Source: Sporosarcina sp. Marseille-Q4063
Lineage (GTDB): Bacteria > Bacillota > Bacilli > Bacillales_A > Planococcaceae
Reading direction: 5' to 3'
DNA length: 64,000 nucleotides
Assembly (NCBI RefSeq): GCF_018309085.1
Contig: NZ_CP070502.1
Span: 3,219,001 to 3,283,000, forward strand
Positions within the stretch are counted from its first letter, which is position 1. Each line of letters starts with the position of its first letter. Made by a program: the position numbers and the translations under genes. Positions 42,502-51,838 of this stretch are shown piece after piece. Under the pieces are notes generated by a model that saw only the letters and a program-made list of their open reading frames with translations, made no database searches and had not been told where the DNA came from.

Positions 42502-43386
42502 GTGGGGAAACCAATTATTACCGTAGTTGGAAGCATTAATATGGACCTGGTCGTGACTGCGATGAAGCGACCAGAAGCGGGAGAAACAATACTCGGTGAA
42601 GATTTTTATACGAGCCCCGGTGGAAAAGGAGCAAATCAGGCGGTTGCTGCGTCTCGTTTAGGAGCGAAAGTTCACATGATCGGAAGGGTCGGAGATGATG
42701 AATTCGGCGCTGATTTAATGAACTTTTTGGAACGGGAAAATATTTTTTTGAATGGTGTGGAACCGGTTACACAAAAAGCTTCTGGTGTCGCGATGATTAC
42801 TTTGGCGGACGGCGACAATAGCATTATCGTCTATCAAGGCGCAAATTTGGATACGACGCCTGAATATATTAGGAAATTCGAAAGTCTCATCGCGAAAAGT
42901 GATGTCGTGCTTACGCAATTGGAAATCCCGATTGAATCTGTGGAAGAGACTGCGCGACTTTGTGAAAAACATGGTACGCAATTTATTTTAAATCCTGCAC
43001 CTGCTGCGGATTTGTCTACCGATTTGATTGCGAAAACAGATTTTATTACGCCTAATCAATTAGAGCGTTCGGCATTAGCCGAAAAAATAGATATGAACCA
43101 GTTTCTAGATAAGTTAATTGTCACTGAAGGCAAAGATGGCGTTGTCTATTATGAACAACAAACGGCGCAAAGAATTCCAAGTTATTCAGTTTCAGCTGCT
43201 GATACGACGGGGGCTGGGGATACATTTAACGGTGCATTTGCTTATGCAATCGGGATGAAAGATGACGTTAAGACCGCAATTCATTTTGCAAATGCAGCGG
43301 CGGCACTTTCTGTTCAGAAAATAGGTGCGCAAGCAGGAATGCCTACTCGGGAAGAAATCACCGAGTTTATTCGCAAGAATGGTTAG
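42502..43386 (+). CDS. rbsK: Ribokinase
   Basis: PfkB-family sugar kinase of 294 aa, phosphorylating ribose to ribose 5-phosphate. VVGSINMDLVVTAMKRPEAGET, the substrate loop GGKGANQAVAASRLG, and the catalytic anion-hole block DTTGAGDTFNGAFAYA are all present. Start GTG 42502 lies 8 bp from AGGAG; GTG 42493 overlaps that site. It would use ribose freed by the nucleosidase three genes on. PfkB kinases acting on nucleosides are an alternative, but the context favours ribose. Confidence 0.9.
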   Translation: MGKPIITVVGSINMDLVVTAMKRPEAGETILGEDFYTSPGGKGANQAVAASRLGAKVHMIGRVGDDEFGADLMNFLERENIFLNGVEPVTQKASGVAMITLADGDNSIIVYQGANLDTTPEYIRKFESLIAKSDVVLTQLEIPIESVEETARLCEKHGTQFILNPAPAADLSTDLIAKTDFITPNQLERSALAEKIDMNQFLDKLIVTEGKDGVVYYEQQTAQRIPSYSVSAADTTGAGDTFNGAFAYAIGMKDDVKTAIHFANAAAALSVQKIGAQAGMPTREEITEFIRKNG

Positions 43387-43390
43387 GAAT

Positions 43391-43402
43391 TAAAGCGCTT
43401 TA
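43391..43402 (+). promoter_or_regulatory. Palindromic LacI/cre-type site ahead of nupC
   Basis: TAAAGCGCTTTA is a perfect 12-bp palindrome 52 bp before nupC. It deviates from cre at two conserved positions, so an RbsR-like repressor is as likely a ligand as CcpA. Confidence 0.5.
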
Positions 43403-43454
43403 GATCAAATTACTATTATAGTATAGCTTCATTATATGAGGGGAGAGCAGAAGA

Positions 43455-44690
43455 ATGATTAATATTTTATGGGGATTAATGGGCTGTACGATTATAATTC
43501 TAGGCGCCTTTCTATTATCGGAAAATAGAAAAGCCATTAATATATGGACAGTGAGTATGGGCTTTATCGCTCAAGTCGTGTTAGGATTTATCGTTTTAAA
43601 ATGGGATGTTGGAATAACCATTATTCAAAAATTGTCGGATGGCGTCTCGAAAGTAATGGATTACGGAGTTGAAGGCCTAGCTTTCGTATTCGGTTCTTTA
43701 GCAGATAAAGAAGGCGCGGCTGGACCGATTTTTGCGATTAATGCCTTGGCCATCATGATCTATTTGACTGCGCTTATCGGGTTATTGTATCATTTCGGGA
43801 TTATGCAATGGTTTGTTCGAATTGTTGGTGGCGGCCTGTCAAAAGTTATGAAAACAGGGCATATTGAATCCACGAATGCAGCAGCCAATATTTTCTTGGG
43901 AATGACACAGTCTTTCTTGTCAGTCAAACCGTATATCAGAACGATGTCACGCTCCCAGTTGTTTGCGGTTATGGTCGGTGGGCTTGCATCTGTATCGGGT
44001 GCAGTTTTACTAGGATTGGCTGCGATGGGTATTCCGATTAATTATTTATTATCTGCGGCAATCATGTCCGCGCCGGCAGGCTTGATGCTAGCGAAATTGA
44101 TTATCCCGGAAACGGAAGAGCTAGATCCAAATGAATGGAAAGTAGTCGAAGATGTAGCAGGCGAACCTGGGGAAAAATCCAGTGTAATGGAAGTAATTGT
44201 GACTGAGTCAAATGAAGGTTTAAAGTTTGCGGTAAATGCAGTTGTGATCCTTGTTTCTATTATCGGTTTGATCGCACTTCTGAACGGAATTTTAGGAGGA
44301 ATTGGTTCCTTCGTGGGGATTTCAGATTTGTCTTTCGAATTAATTTTGGGGTATGTATTCGCACCGATTGCGTTTATTTTAGGGATTCCTTGGTCTGAAG
44401 CAGTGTTGGCAGGAAACTTACTTGGACAGAAAATTATCATTAACGAATTTGTGGCATTTGCGTCATTTAAAGATATTATTGATTTATTTTCCGAAAAATC
44501 GGTAGCTATTTTAACGTTTGCGCTTTCTGGATTTGCCAATATCGGGTCAGTGGGTATTATTCTAGGCGTCATGTTAGGGATTGCACCGAAACGTAAGAAG
44601 GAAATTCAAGATATGGCCCTTAAAGGCTTAATCGCTGCAACATTGGCCAACCTTTTGAACGGAGCAATCGTGGGGATTTTCTTCTTCTAA
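43455..44690 (+). CDS. nupC: Concentrative nucleoside transporter (NupC/CNT)
   Basis: Sodium- or proton-coupled nucleoside uptake permease of 411 aa, about 10 membrane segments. CNT marks: VFGSLADKEGAAGPIFAINAL, the GMTQSFLSVKPYI region corresponding to the binding-site E/GMTEAP loop, VSGAVLLGLAAMGIPINYLLSA and LSGFANIGSVGIILGVMLGIAP near the end. MTQS replaces the usual MTEA, so the loop Glu is Gln, which could alter specificity. Co-transcribed with the nucleoside hydrolase 48 bp downstream. Confidence 0.9.
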   Translation: MINILWGLMGCTIIILGAFLLSENRKAINIWTVSMGFIAQVVLGFIVLKWDVGITIIQKLSDGVSKVMDYGVEGLAFVFGSLADKEGAAGPIFAINALAIMIYLTALIGLLYHFGIMQWFVRIVGGGLSKVMKTGHIESTNAAANIFLGMTQSFLSVKPYIRTMSRSQLFAVMVGGLASVSGAVLLGLAAMGIPINYLLSAAIMSAPAGLMLAKLIIPETEELDPNEWKVVEDVAGEPGEKSSVMEVIVTESNEGLKFAVNAVVILVSIIGLIALLNGILGGIGSFVGISDLSFELILGYVFAPIAFILGIPWSEAVLAGNLLGQKIIINEFVAFASFKDIIDLFSEKSVAILTFALSGFANIGSVGIILGVMLGIAPKRKKEIQDMALKGLIAATLANLLNGAIVGIFFF

Positions 44691-44698
44691 TCAATTAA

Positions 44699-44710
44699 GA
44701 AAGCGTTTTC
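44699..44710 (+). promoter_or_regulatory. Palindromic LacI/cre-type site ahead of the nucleoside hydrolase
   Basis: GAAAGCGTTTTC, an imperfect palindrome of the same type as those at 41480 and 43391, 28 bp before the gene. Confidence 0.4.
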
Positions 44711-44738
44711 CAAAATAATATACGAGGAGAGATTTAGG

Positions 44739-45677
44739 ATGAAAAAAGTTATTTTAGATGTCGATACAGGGATTGATGATGCGTTTGCGATTCTTTACGC
44801 GATTGAAAGTAAGCAGCTTGATATTCTTGGAATCACGGGTGTGAATGGGAATGTTCCAATCGATTACGTGATGAATAACACAAAGAAAATATTGAAGTTT
44901 ATGGGAAATGAAGACATTAAAGCTTACAGGGGCGCAAGTCGTCCGCTGTTAACAGAACCGAATCATGAATTCCGCGTGCATGGTAGTGATGGAATTGGTA
45001 ACGCACTTGATCATGTAACGGTAGATGATGAGGAGTCAGATGTTTTCGCTCCAGACTTCATGATTGAACAAGCGAATAAACATAAAGGCGATATTACATT
45101 TATCATGGTCGGGCCGCTAACGAACTTGGCATTGGCGCTAATGAAAGAGCCAAGACTAGCGGAGTGGGTCAGCGAAGTCGTGATTATGGGCGGACTTGTT
45201 ACAAAAGCAGGAATGGGAAATAAACTTCCGAACTCAGAATTCAACATCTTTGCTGACGCGGAAGCTGCGAAAATTGTATTCCATTCAGGTCTCAATGTGA
45301 AACTTGTCGGATTAGATGTCACGCATAAAACATTTTTAACGCGAGAGCGCATGGAAGACTTAAAAGGAACAAAGTACTATGACTTCATTGTCGAGAGTTC
45401 TGAAGTATTTAGAGGTTTCAGTAAGGAGAGATATGGTGTTGATGGCTGTGCACTTCATGACCCATTAACAATCGGCGTCGTATTGGATCCGTCGATCGTT
45501 ACAACTGAAAACCATTTCGTTGAAGTCGAAACAAAAAGCGAATTAAACTACGGACAAACGATTTGTGATTTCCGCGGTATCTGGAACAAAGAACCAAACG
45601 TAGAAGTTTGCTTGGACGTCAATCATGAAAAATTTGTGGACATGTTTATCGATACGCTGAAGCAACGAAAATCTTAA
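44739..45677 (+). CDS. Inosine-uridine-preferring nucleoside hydrolase
   Basis: Calcium-dependent N-ribohydrolase of 312 aa that splits nucleosides to base and ribose. The N-terminal metal motif is DVDTGIDDAFAILYA (DxDxxxDD); GPLTNLALAL and VIMGGLV follow, with NEFNIFADAEAA-like NSEFNIFADAEAA (substrate ribose site) and the late His/Asp in GCALHDPLTIG. It ends the rbsR-rbsK-nupC unit: import, cleavage, ribose phosphorylation. GAGGAGAG precedes ATG 44739; a very strong terminator follows. Confidence 0.93.
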   Translation: MKKVILDVDTGIDDAFAILYAIESKQLDILGITGVNGNVPIDYVMNNTKKILKFMGNEDIKAYRGASRPLLTEPNHEFRVHGSDGIGNALDHVTVDDEESDVFAPDFMIEQANKHKGDITFIMVGPLTNLALALMKEPRLAEWVSEVVIMGGLVTKAGMGNKLPNSEFNIFADAEAAKIVFHSGLNVKLVGLDVTHKTFLTRERMEDLKGTKYYDFIVESSEVFRGFSKERYGVDGCALHDPLTIGVVLDPSIVTTENHFVEVETKSELNYGQTICDFRGIWNKEPNVEVCLDVNHEKFVDMFIDTLKQRKS

Positions 45678-45693
45678 TTATCTGTCTGGATTG

Positions 45694-45728
45694 CCAACGG
45701 AAACGCTACGTTTCCGTTGGTTTTTTTT
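45694..45728 (+). terminator. Intrinsic terminator of the nucleoside operon
   Basis: Perfect 12-bp stem CCAACGGAAACG / CGTTTCCGTTGG with a CTA loop, followed by eight Ts. Confidence 0.95.
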
Positions 45729-45768
45729 ATGTTTCTTAGGCACCTGCATATTAGGTATCCGCTTATTA

Positions 45769-45914
45769 GGTACCTGTGCAAGACACTATTCAGTAAATTC
45801 ACTACAATTGCATAAAGTGAAAAGAGGATATCGACTATGTAACGCTTTGTCGATATCTTTTTGATTTTTTATTCAACGTCGTGAATTGTCATAATTGCAC
45901 CTTGCACAGGTACC
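45769..45914 (+). repeat. GGTACC element copy 12
   Basis: Full length, left subtype CAGTAAATTCACTAC as copies 10 and 11; stem GATATCGAC / GTCGATATC. TTAGGCACC, TTAGGTATCC and TTAGGTACC units precede it (45737-45774). Confidence 0.93.
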
Positions 45915-45956
45915 TCGCAAAAGGTACCTCCCACAGGTACCTCTTTAAATGTACCT
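45909..45956 (+). repeat. GGTACC-plus-flank array after copy 12
   Basis: GGTACCTCGCAAAA, GGTACCTCCCACA, GGTACCTCTTTAAAT and GTACCTTCT follow in sequence, progressively decayed. Confidence 0.8.
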
Positions 45957-45985
45957 TCTAAAATTAATTAATTTACTATTCTATG

Positions 45986-46014
45986 ATGACGGAATATTGC
46001 TATTGATATATACT
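45986..46014 (+). promoter_or_regulatory. Possible sigma-A promoter of the acyl-CoA ligase
   Basis: ATGACG, 17-bp spacer, TATACT (46009-46014), 29 bp before the start. The -35 matches at four of six positions. Confidence 0.4.
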
Positions 46015-46042
46015 ATACAAAATGAATGATGAGGTGATAGTA

Positions 46043-47635
46043 ATGAATGTACCATTAATCTTGCCGCAATTTCTCGACCGGGCAGTCGCTTTGTACGGAG
46101 AGAAAGAGGCGGTTCATTGTGAAGGACGCGTTTTTACTTATAACCAATTAAATGAGAGAGTCAATCAGTTATCTAGTGGATTGCGAGATTTAGGGATTAA
46201 TAAAGGAGATCATATCGCGTATCTTGCGGGAAATTCACTTGAAATGTTAGAAGGGTTTTACGGTGTTTTTCAACTTGGCGCTGTTATGGTTCCGCTCAAT
46301 ATTCGATTGAAACCTGATGATTATGTGTTTATATTAAATCATAGTGAATCTAAGGTGCTTTTTGTCGATCAGGATTTATATGAATTAATTCGCCCTGTGA
46401 AAAATCAGTTGGAAACGATTGAACATATTATTGTTCACTATAAAGATTCGGAAACGAAGGAAATAGACTATGACACATGGCTTGCATCGTTTCCTTCTGC
46501 TCCATTTGAGCGTGAGGATTTGGATGAGAATGATGTTTGCAGCTTGCTTTATACAAGTGGAACGACGGGCAATCCGAAAGGTGTCATGTTGACCCATCGT
46601 AATAATTATTTGCATGCACTCAGCACGATGCACCATTTGCGTGTATCGGATTCTGATGTATACTTGCATGTTCTTCCGATGTTCCATGTCAACGGTTGGG
46701 GATCTCCTTTTTATTACACGGCGAATGGGGCGACGCATATTTGCTCGCGTCAATCGACTCCTGACTCGATTTTCAAAGCTATTCAAAAGCATAATGTGTC
46801 CGTCTTACATATGGCGCCGACAGTTTTAAATGCATTATTGCAGTATTACGACGAACATCATCCGCGCATCGAGCAAGATGTTCGTGTAGTCATTGCGGGT
46901 TCCGCACCACCGCCTGCTTTCATTACACGTGTGGAGGAAGAGCTTGGTTGGGAGTTCATCCAAGTATATGGGATGACAGAAAGTTCGCCACTAAGCCTTG
47001 TTTCAACGATTCGTTCGCATCTAACGGATTTACCGAAAGCGTCGCAAACCGAATTGAAAGCAAAAGCTGGGTTTTCAATGATTGGAAGCGATGTACGTCT
47101 TCTTAATGAGTCGGGAGAAGAAGTTGCACATGACGGGAAACAAGTCGGGGAAGTGGCCGTCCGCAGTCATGGCGTGATGAAGGGCTACTGGAAAAACGAA
47201 GAAGCAACGAAAGAAGTGCTCCAAAACGGCAGACTTCTAACGGGGGATATGGGCACGATTGATGAACATGGCTATATTAATATTGTCGACCGGAAGAAAG
47301 ACGTCATTATTAGCGGCGGAGAAAATATATCGTCGATTGAGGTAGAAGGTGTTCTTTATGAACATCCGGCTATTTTAGAAGCTGCCGTCATCGCCGTCCC
47401 GCACGAGAAGTGGGGAGAAACACCCCACGCCTATGTCGTATTGCAGGCAAACATGGCAGCCACTGAACAGGAAATCATCGACTTTTCTAGAGAAAGAATG
47501 GCGCATTTTAAAGCAGTTACAGGAATTACGTTTGTTGAAGAACTTCCGAAAACAGCATCAGGAAAAATTCAAAAAGTTCAACTTCGCGACAGTTATTGGG
47601 AATCGAAAGGCAAGACAGGCCGTTTGGTGAATTAG
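46043..47635 (+). CDS. AMP-forming acyl-CoA ligase (third)
   Basis: Fatty acid-CoA ligase family, 530 aa. P-loop SLLYTSGTTGNPKGVMLTHRN, the HxxPMFH block HVLPMFHVNGW, QVYGMTESSPL, LTGDMGTIDEHGYINIVDRKKDVIISGGENISSIEVE in pieces, and Lys in TASGKIQKVQLR. ATG 46043 lies 5 bp from TGAGGTGA; the upstream ATG 46022 has no site. Single-gene unit between element copies 12 and 13; its TAG stop borrows its G from copy 13. Confidence 0.9.
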   Translation: MNVPLILPQFLDRAVALYGEKEAVHCEGRVFTYNQLNERVNQLSSGLRDLGINKGDHIAYLAGNSLEMLEGFYGVFQLGAVMVPLNIRLKPDDYVFILNHSESKVLFVDQDLYELIRPVKNQLETIEHIIVHYKDSETKEIDYDTWLASFPSAPFEREDLDENDVCSLLYTSGTTGNPKGVMLTHRNNYLHALSTMHHLRVSDSDVYLHVLPMFHVNGWGSPFYYTANGATHICSRQSTPDSIFKAIQKHNVSVLHMAPTVLNALLQYYDEHHPRIEQDVRVVIAGSAPPPAFITRVEEELGWEFIQVYGMTESSPLSLVSTIRSHLTDLPKASQTELKAKAGFSMIGSDVRLLNESGEEVAHDGKQVGEVAVRSHGVMKGYWKNEEATKEVLQNGRLLTGDMGTIDEHGYINIVDRKKDVIISGGENISSIEVEGVLYEHPAILEAAVIAVPHEKWGETPHAYVVLQANMAATEQEIIDFSRERMAHFKAVTGITFVEELPKTASGKIQKVQLRDSYWESKGKTGRLVN

Positions 47636-47781
47636 GTACCTGTGCAACACACTATTCAGATAATACACTACAATTGCATAAAGTAAAAGTAGGGGTATCG
47701 ACAATATACACTTTGTCGATACCCTTTTTGATTTTTTATCCATAGTCGTGAATTGTCATAATTGCACCGTGCACAGGTACC
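47635..47781 (+). repeat. GGTACC element copy 13, abutting a stop codon
   Basis: Full length, subtype GTGCAACACAC shared with copy 14; right end variant CCGTGCACAGG. The stem GGGTATCGAC / GTCGATACCC is covaried. Its first G completes the ligase stop codon. Confidence 0.93.
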
Positions 47782-47874
47782 TAGTTAAGAGTGCCTAGCA
47801 AACTAGGTTAGTCAATTATGCCTAGTGTGGATTTTACTGCTCCAGGCGAAAGTACCAACAAACTCCATTTCTGT

Positions 47875-47880
47875 TATACT
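47875..47880 (+). promoter_or_regulatory. Extended -10 promoter before the GGDEF-EAL gene
   Basis: CTGTTATACT gives TGn-TATACT, about 80 bp before the start. The 47782-47870 stretch holds only a CCTAG/CTAGG hairpin (47794-47807) and decayed GTGCC units. Confidence 0.5.
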
Positions 47881-47960
47881 AAGCTTTTAGAACATTAATT
47901 ACTGAAAAGATTATTATTAACTATTAACATACATGTAGAAGTCAGGAAGGGGATGTTAGT

Positions 47961-50174
47961 ATGAAGGAACCTTATTTCATAACAGCGTCTAAGAAAATGT
48001 GCCAGGAGGCCGGCATGGATCCGAATGAGGTTTCAAGACCGAAGAAGTTTTTAAGTGCAGAAGCGTTTGAAGATAGAAGAAAATCCTATAATGAAATATT
48101 ATCCGTTGTGAGTTTTTTCTCGAATAAACTACTAGACTCTCTAAAAGGGACGCCAATACTCGTGGTTGTTTCAGATGCAGAAGGTTATCTTTTGGATATT
48201 GACGGGGATGCATCAATCAAATCTATGATCGAGCAATTTGGCATTAAAAATGGCAGTCTTTTCACTCATGAAGATACGGGAACGAATGTGATCAGTCTCG
48301 CATTGCAACAGAAGCATCCAATCAGTATTATTGGCGACCAACATTATCATTCGTTTCTTCATGGAATTGCGTGCTATGGAACGACGTTTTATATTACTGA
48401 TGAAAATAAAATGCTCGGCAGCGTATGCATCATGATGCCAATCCAGTTTCAGAATCCGCTTTTCTTAACGATGTTAAGCCAGTCGATTGATTCGATTGAA
48501 AGAGAGTTATTGCTGAGGAAACAAAACAGGAAATTAGATGTTCTTAATCAAATCATGTTAAGCAGAACCCGAAATGGAATTGTCATTACAGATGAGTTTG
48601 GAATCACAACCGAGTTTAATGAACTTGCTCAAAAGATCTCGAATACTACCCGTGATTCAGTCATCGGGAGAAATATTCGCACATCCCCTTTAACTGGTGA
48701 TTATTTCAAAGAGGTACTGGAACAAGGAAAAATCTTTAATAATGAAGAACTTAAATTCGAAGATGAATCTGGAAATCTTGTCGTCTGTCTGTTCGATGCA
48801 CAACCCATTTATGAAGGGAACAAAATGATTGGTGCCTTCGGTCAGTTCAGAGATATTTCAGAACGGTATTTATTACAAGAGCAGTATAACTACTTAGCCT
48901 ATCACGACGAATTAACGAAATTGCCTAACCGACGATATATAAAAAAGGAAATAGAAACAATCATCCAGGAACTTCATTCTGGCGAGTCTCGGACGTTAGC
49001 TCTTTTATACATAGATTTGGATCGTTTTAAAATCATTAATGATAATTTCAATCATTCTTACGGAGACTATCTTCTTACAGAGGTGAGTAAGCGTTTATCG
49101 ACTTGTCTTGGTGAAAAGGATATTCTTGCACGAATGGGTGGTGATGAGTTCATTTTCTTGCTCAAGGATTTTGAAGGTGCTGATTATGTTGAAATGAAAG
49201 CAGAAGCGATACTCAATCTGTTTGATCAACCTTTTCTAATAAAAAACAAAGAAATTCACACAACAGCAAGTATCGGAGTTGCGGTATATCCCGATTACCC
49301 AATTTCATATGAAAAGCTAATGGTTTACGCTGACAATGCGATGTATCAAGCGAAATTACAAGGTAAAAATCGATATGTCGTTCACACTTCCGAATTATTA
49401 ATTGACATGAGAGATGAATATAGTCTTGAGATAGATTTAGGTAGAGCACTTGAGAATAACGAGTTTGTCCTTCATTATCAACCGCAAGTTCATAATCTAA
49501 CCGGCGAATTGGTTGGATTTGAAGCGCTAATTCGCTGGGAACATCCAGTGCATGGGCTTTTACTTCCTGGAAAGTTTATCAAACTAGCGGAAGAAAACGG
49601 TTCAATCACACAAATTGGCGAGTGGGTCATTAATGAAGCATGTTCACAAAACAAAAAGTGGCAGGAGGCTGGTATGCCGCCACTGAAAATGTCCGTGAAT
49701 CTATCTACACAGCAATTTCTCACGACAAACCTCATTACTTTCATGGAGGAAGTTTTGGAACGTACTAATCTAGATCCAGAGTGTTTCGTCGTAGAAATTA
49801 CGGAATACATGGCTATGGAATACGATTATTCCATTCGCGTATTGAAAAAGTTGAAAGCACTTGGAATCGGAATCAGTATTGATGATTTTGGGACAGGGTA
49901 CAGTTCACTTAATTACCTTAAAAACTTTCCGATCGATTCTATTAAGATTGACAAATCCTTCATCGATGAATTAATGAATGATCAGAATGGTGCTTTTATC
50001 GTGAAAGCAATCATTACATTGGCGCACAACCTTCACAAGGAAGTGATTGCAGAAGGCGTGGAAACAATAGAGCAGCTAAATTTCTTGAAAGAACATAAAT
50101 GTGATATTAGCCAGGGATTTTATTTCAGCGAAGCATGCTCGGCTGATGAAATAGAGAAAAGATACTTGGGATAA
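47961..50174 (+). CDS. Cyclic-di-GMP GGDEF-EAL protein with GAF-like and PAS domains
   Basis: Signal-transduction protein of 737 aa. N-terminus (~1-185) resembles the GAF-type sensor of AcoR-like regulators (VVVSDAEGYLLDIDGD, THEDTGTNVISLALQQK); a PAS domain (~195-310; RTRNGIVITDEFG); GGDEF (~325-480) with intact RMGGDEF and LPNRRYI; EAL (~495-735) with GFEALIRWEHP, DDFGTGYSSLNYL, IDKSFI and AEGVET intact. No RxxD inhibitory site precedes GGDEF. Both synthesis and hydrolysis motifs are complete, so net activity cannot be told. No membrane segment. AGGAAGGGG precedes the ATG. The ThDP enzyme gene starts 28 bp later, suggesting co-transcription. Confidence 0.92.
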   Translation: MKEPYFITASKKMCQEAGMDPNEVSRPKKFLSAEAFEDRRKSYNEILSVVSFFSNKLLDSLKGTPILVVVSDAEGYLLDIDGDASIKSMIEQFGIKNGSLFTHEDTGTNVISLALQQKHPISIIGDQHYHSFLHGIACYGTTFYITDENKMLGSVCIMMPIQFQNPLFLTMLSQSIDSIERELLLRKQNRKLDVLNQIMLSRTRNGIVITDEFGITTEFNELAQKISNTTRDSVIGRNIRTSPLTGDYFKEVLEQGKIFNNEELKFEDESGNLVVCLFDAQPIYEGNKMIGAFGQFRDISERYLLQEQYNYLAYHDELTKLPNRRYIKKEIETIIQELHSGESRTLALLYIDLDRFKIINDNFNHSYGDYLLTEVSKRLSTCLGEKDILARMGGDEFIFLLKDFEGADYVEMKAEAILNLFDQPFLIKNKEIHTTASIGVAVYPDYPISYEKLMVYADNAMYQAKLQGKNRYVVHTSELLIDMRDEYSLEIDLGRALENNEFVLHYQPQVHNLTGELVGFEALIRWEHPVHGLLLPGKFIKLAEENGSITQIGEWVINEACSQNKKWQEAGMPPLKMSVNLSTQQFLTTNLITFMEEVLERTNLDPECFVVEITEYMAMEYDYSIRVLKKLKALGIGISIDDFGTGYSSLNYLKNFPIDSIKIDKSFIDELMNDQNGAFIVKAIITLAHNLHKEVIAEGVETIEQLNFLKEHKCDISQGFYFSEACSADEIEKRYLG

Positions 50175-50202
50175 CAAAAATCGTAGAAAGGAGCAAGACA
50201 AT

Positions 50203-51837
50203 ATGAAAACAGCATCATCCATATTGGTAGAAAACTTTAAACATTGGGGAGTTCACCATATATTCGGGATTCCCGGTAAGGCAATCTCGCCAATTTTATT
50301 TGAGCTATTGAACCAGGATTTAGAATTTGTATTAAGCAAACACGAGGCAGCTGCAGGTTTTGAAGCGACAGGTTATGCCTTGATGAATGAAAGAATCGGT
50401 GTCGCAGTGGGTACGTCCGGGCCGGGGGGAACAAATCTGATTACAGCAGCAGGCCAAGCGAAAGCTTCCAATATACCGTTATTAATCATAACAGGACATC
50501 CCTCGATGAAAGATACAGGAAAACCACTGGGGCAGGATTCCAGCATATTTGGTACTGATCTAGTCGCCATGTTCAAATCCGTCACCAAATTCAGTGCAGG
50601 GGTAGAGCGAGGCGATATGTTGCAGCCGTTCTTGCAACATGCATTGGAGATCGCAGTGACAGGTGTGAAAGGACCCGTGCATCTATCTATTCCTTTTGAT
50701 GTTTTATTGGAGGAAATTGAATCATTTCAAATCGATTTACCCGTGTCCCATGAAATGATTTCACCGAAAACAGCTGAAGTCATTGAAAAGCTGAACGTAG
50801 CGAATCGTCCGCTTTTGTTTCTTGGAAAAGGGGTTCATTCTAGCAAGGCTTACGAAGAAGTACAGCATCTTGCTGAGTATTGGAACATTCCTGTCATCAC
50901 AACGCCGGGAGGAAAAGGAACATTTCCATCCAATCATAAACTTTCTTTAGGAGCATTTGGATTGGGCGGAACTCCCGAGGCGACAGCATACTTTGAGGAG
51001 CAGGTCGACTTATTACTCGTCATCGGATCGAGATTAAGTGACATGTCGACGGCTGGATTATCGGTGGATATGCATCCCGACCATGTCATCCACTTTGACT
51101 ATGATCCAACCTATATTGGAAAAGCGATTCAAGTACCAACGACGCCTGTACTTGGCGATATTAAGTCCAACTTGACAGAGATGTTAAAAGATATTCCAGA
51201 AACGGATAGCGAATCTTTTTTATCACAACCCGAGAAAAAACTTCTTCAGATAAATCAACCGGGTGAACCGATGTCTGCAGTCCAAGTATTACGGGCGATG
51301 CGTAACGCACTTCCGGATGACGCGATTATTTTCGGGGACGATGGAAGCCACTCGTTCTACGGTATAAAATATTTTGACATTCACAAGCCTGGGACTTTTT
51401 ACTTTGATGATATCTTCGGTGCGATGGGTAACGGAATTGGCTATTCCATCGGTGCACAATTAGCAGCTCCAGAGAAAACGATTGTCTGCTTAGTCGGAGA
51501 CGGCTGTATGTTCATGCATGGAACGGAAATTTCAACAGCATATAACTACGACTCGCCTGTCTTGTTCATCGTTTTGAATAATGGACGATTAGACATGGTG
51601 GAAAAAGGGATGCAAAAAATGATCGGTACATCAATCGGCGGCATTTATGAAACGCCACTCGATGCGGCCAAATTTGCGGAATCTATGGGACTAGAAGCAT
51701 ATACATGTTATAATCCTAATGACCTGGTTGATTCGATTGAAGAAGCATTACATAAAATTGAAGAAACCAACAAGCCAATTTTAATTGAAGCAATCGTTGA
51801 TGAACATGAAATTCCACCAACGATGGGGAGGCAATAG
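50203..51837 (+). CDS. Thiamine diphosphate-dependent enzyme, acetolactate synthase/decarboxylase superfamily
   Basis: ThDP enzyme of 544 aa. The cofactor-activating Glu is in SKHEAAAGFEATGYA; GTSGPGGTNLITAAGQA; ThDP/Mg motif GDGCMFMHGTEISTAYNYDSP ending in LNNGRLD. Domain order PYR-central-PP is that of acetolactate synthase, glyoxylate carboligase and 2-oxoacid decarboxylases. No ilvN-type subunit adjoins; instead a carboxymuconolactone-decarboxylase-like gene follows immediately. This makes a catabolic carboligase or decarboxylase more likely than branched-chain synthesis. Substrate unknown. Confidence 0.85.
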   Translation: MKTASSILVENFKHWGVHHIFGIPGKAISPILFELLNQDLEFVLSKHEAAAGFEATGYALMNERIGVAVGTSGPGGTNLITAAGQAKASNIPLLIITGHPSMKDTGKPLGQDSSIFGTDLVAMFKSVTKFSAGVERGDMLQPFLQHALEIAVTGVKGPVHLSIPFDVLLEEIESFQIDLPVSHEMISPKTAEVIEKLNVANRPLLFLGKGVHSSKAYEEVQHLAEYWNIPVITTPGGKGTFPSNHKLSLGAFGLGGTPEATAYFEEQVDLLLVIGSRLSDMSTAGLSVDMHPDHVIHFDYDPTYIGKAIQVPTTPVLGDIKSNLTEMLKDIPETDSESFLSQPEKKLLQINQPGEPMSAVQVLRAMRNALPDDAIIFGDDGSHSFYGIKYFDIHKPGTFYFDDIFGAMGNGIGYSIGAQLAAPEKTIVCLVGDGCMFMHGTEISTAYNYDSPVLFIVLNNGRLDMVEKGMQKMIGTSIGGIYETPLDAAKFAESMGLEAYTCYNPNDLVDSIEEALHKIEETNKPILIEAIVDEHEIPPTMGRQ

Positions 51838-51838
51838 G

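Noticed and set aside
44042..44572. Minus-strand 176-aa ORF over nupC
   Set aside because: Low-complexity Ile/Pro/Ser-rich shadow of a membrane protein gene.
47794..47860. c-di-GMP riboswitch ahead of the GGDEF-EAL gene
   Set aside because: A CCTAG hairpin and CAAAC occur, but the GEMM core (GGGACGCAAAG) is absent.
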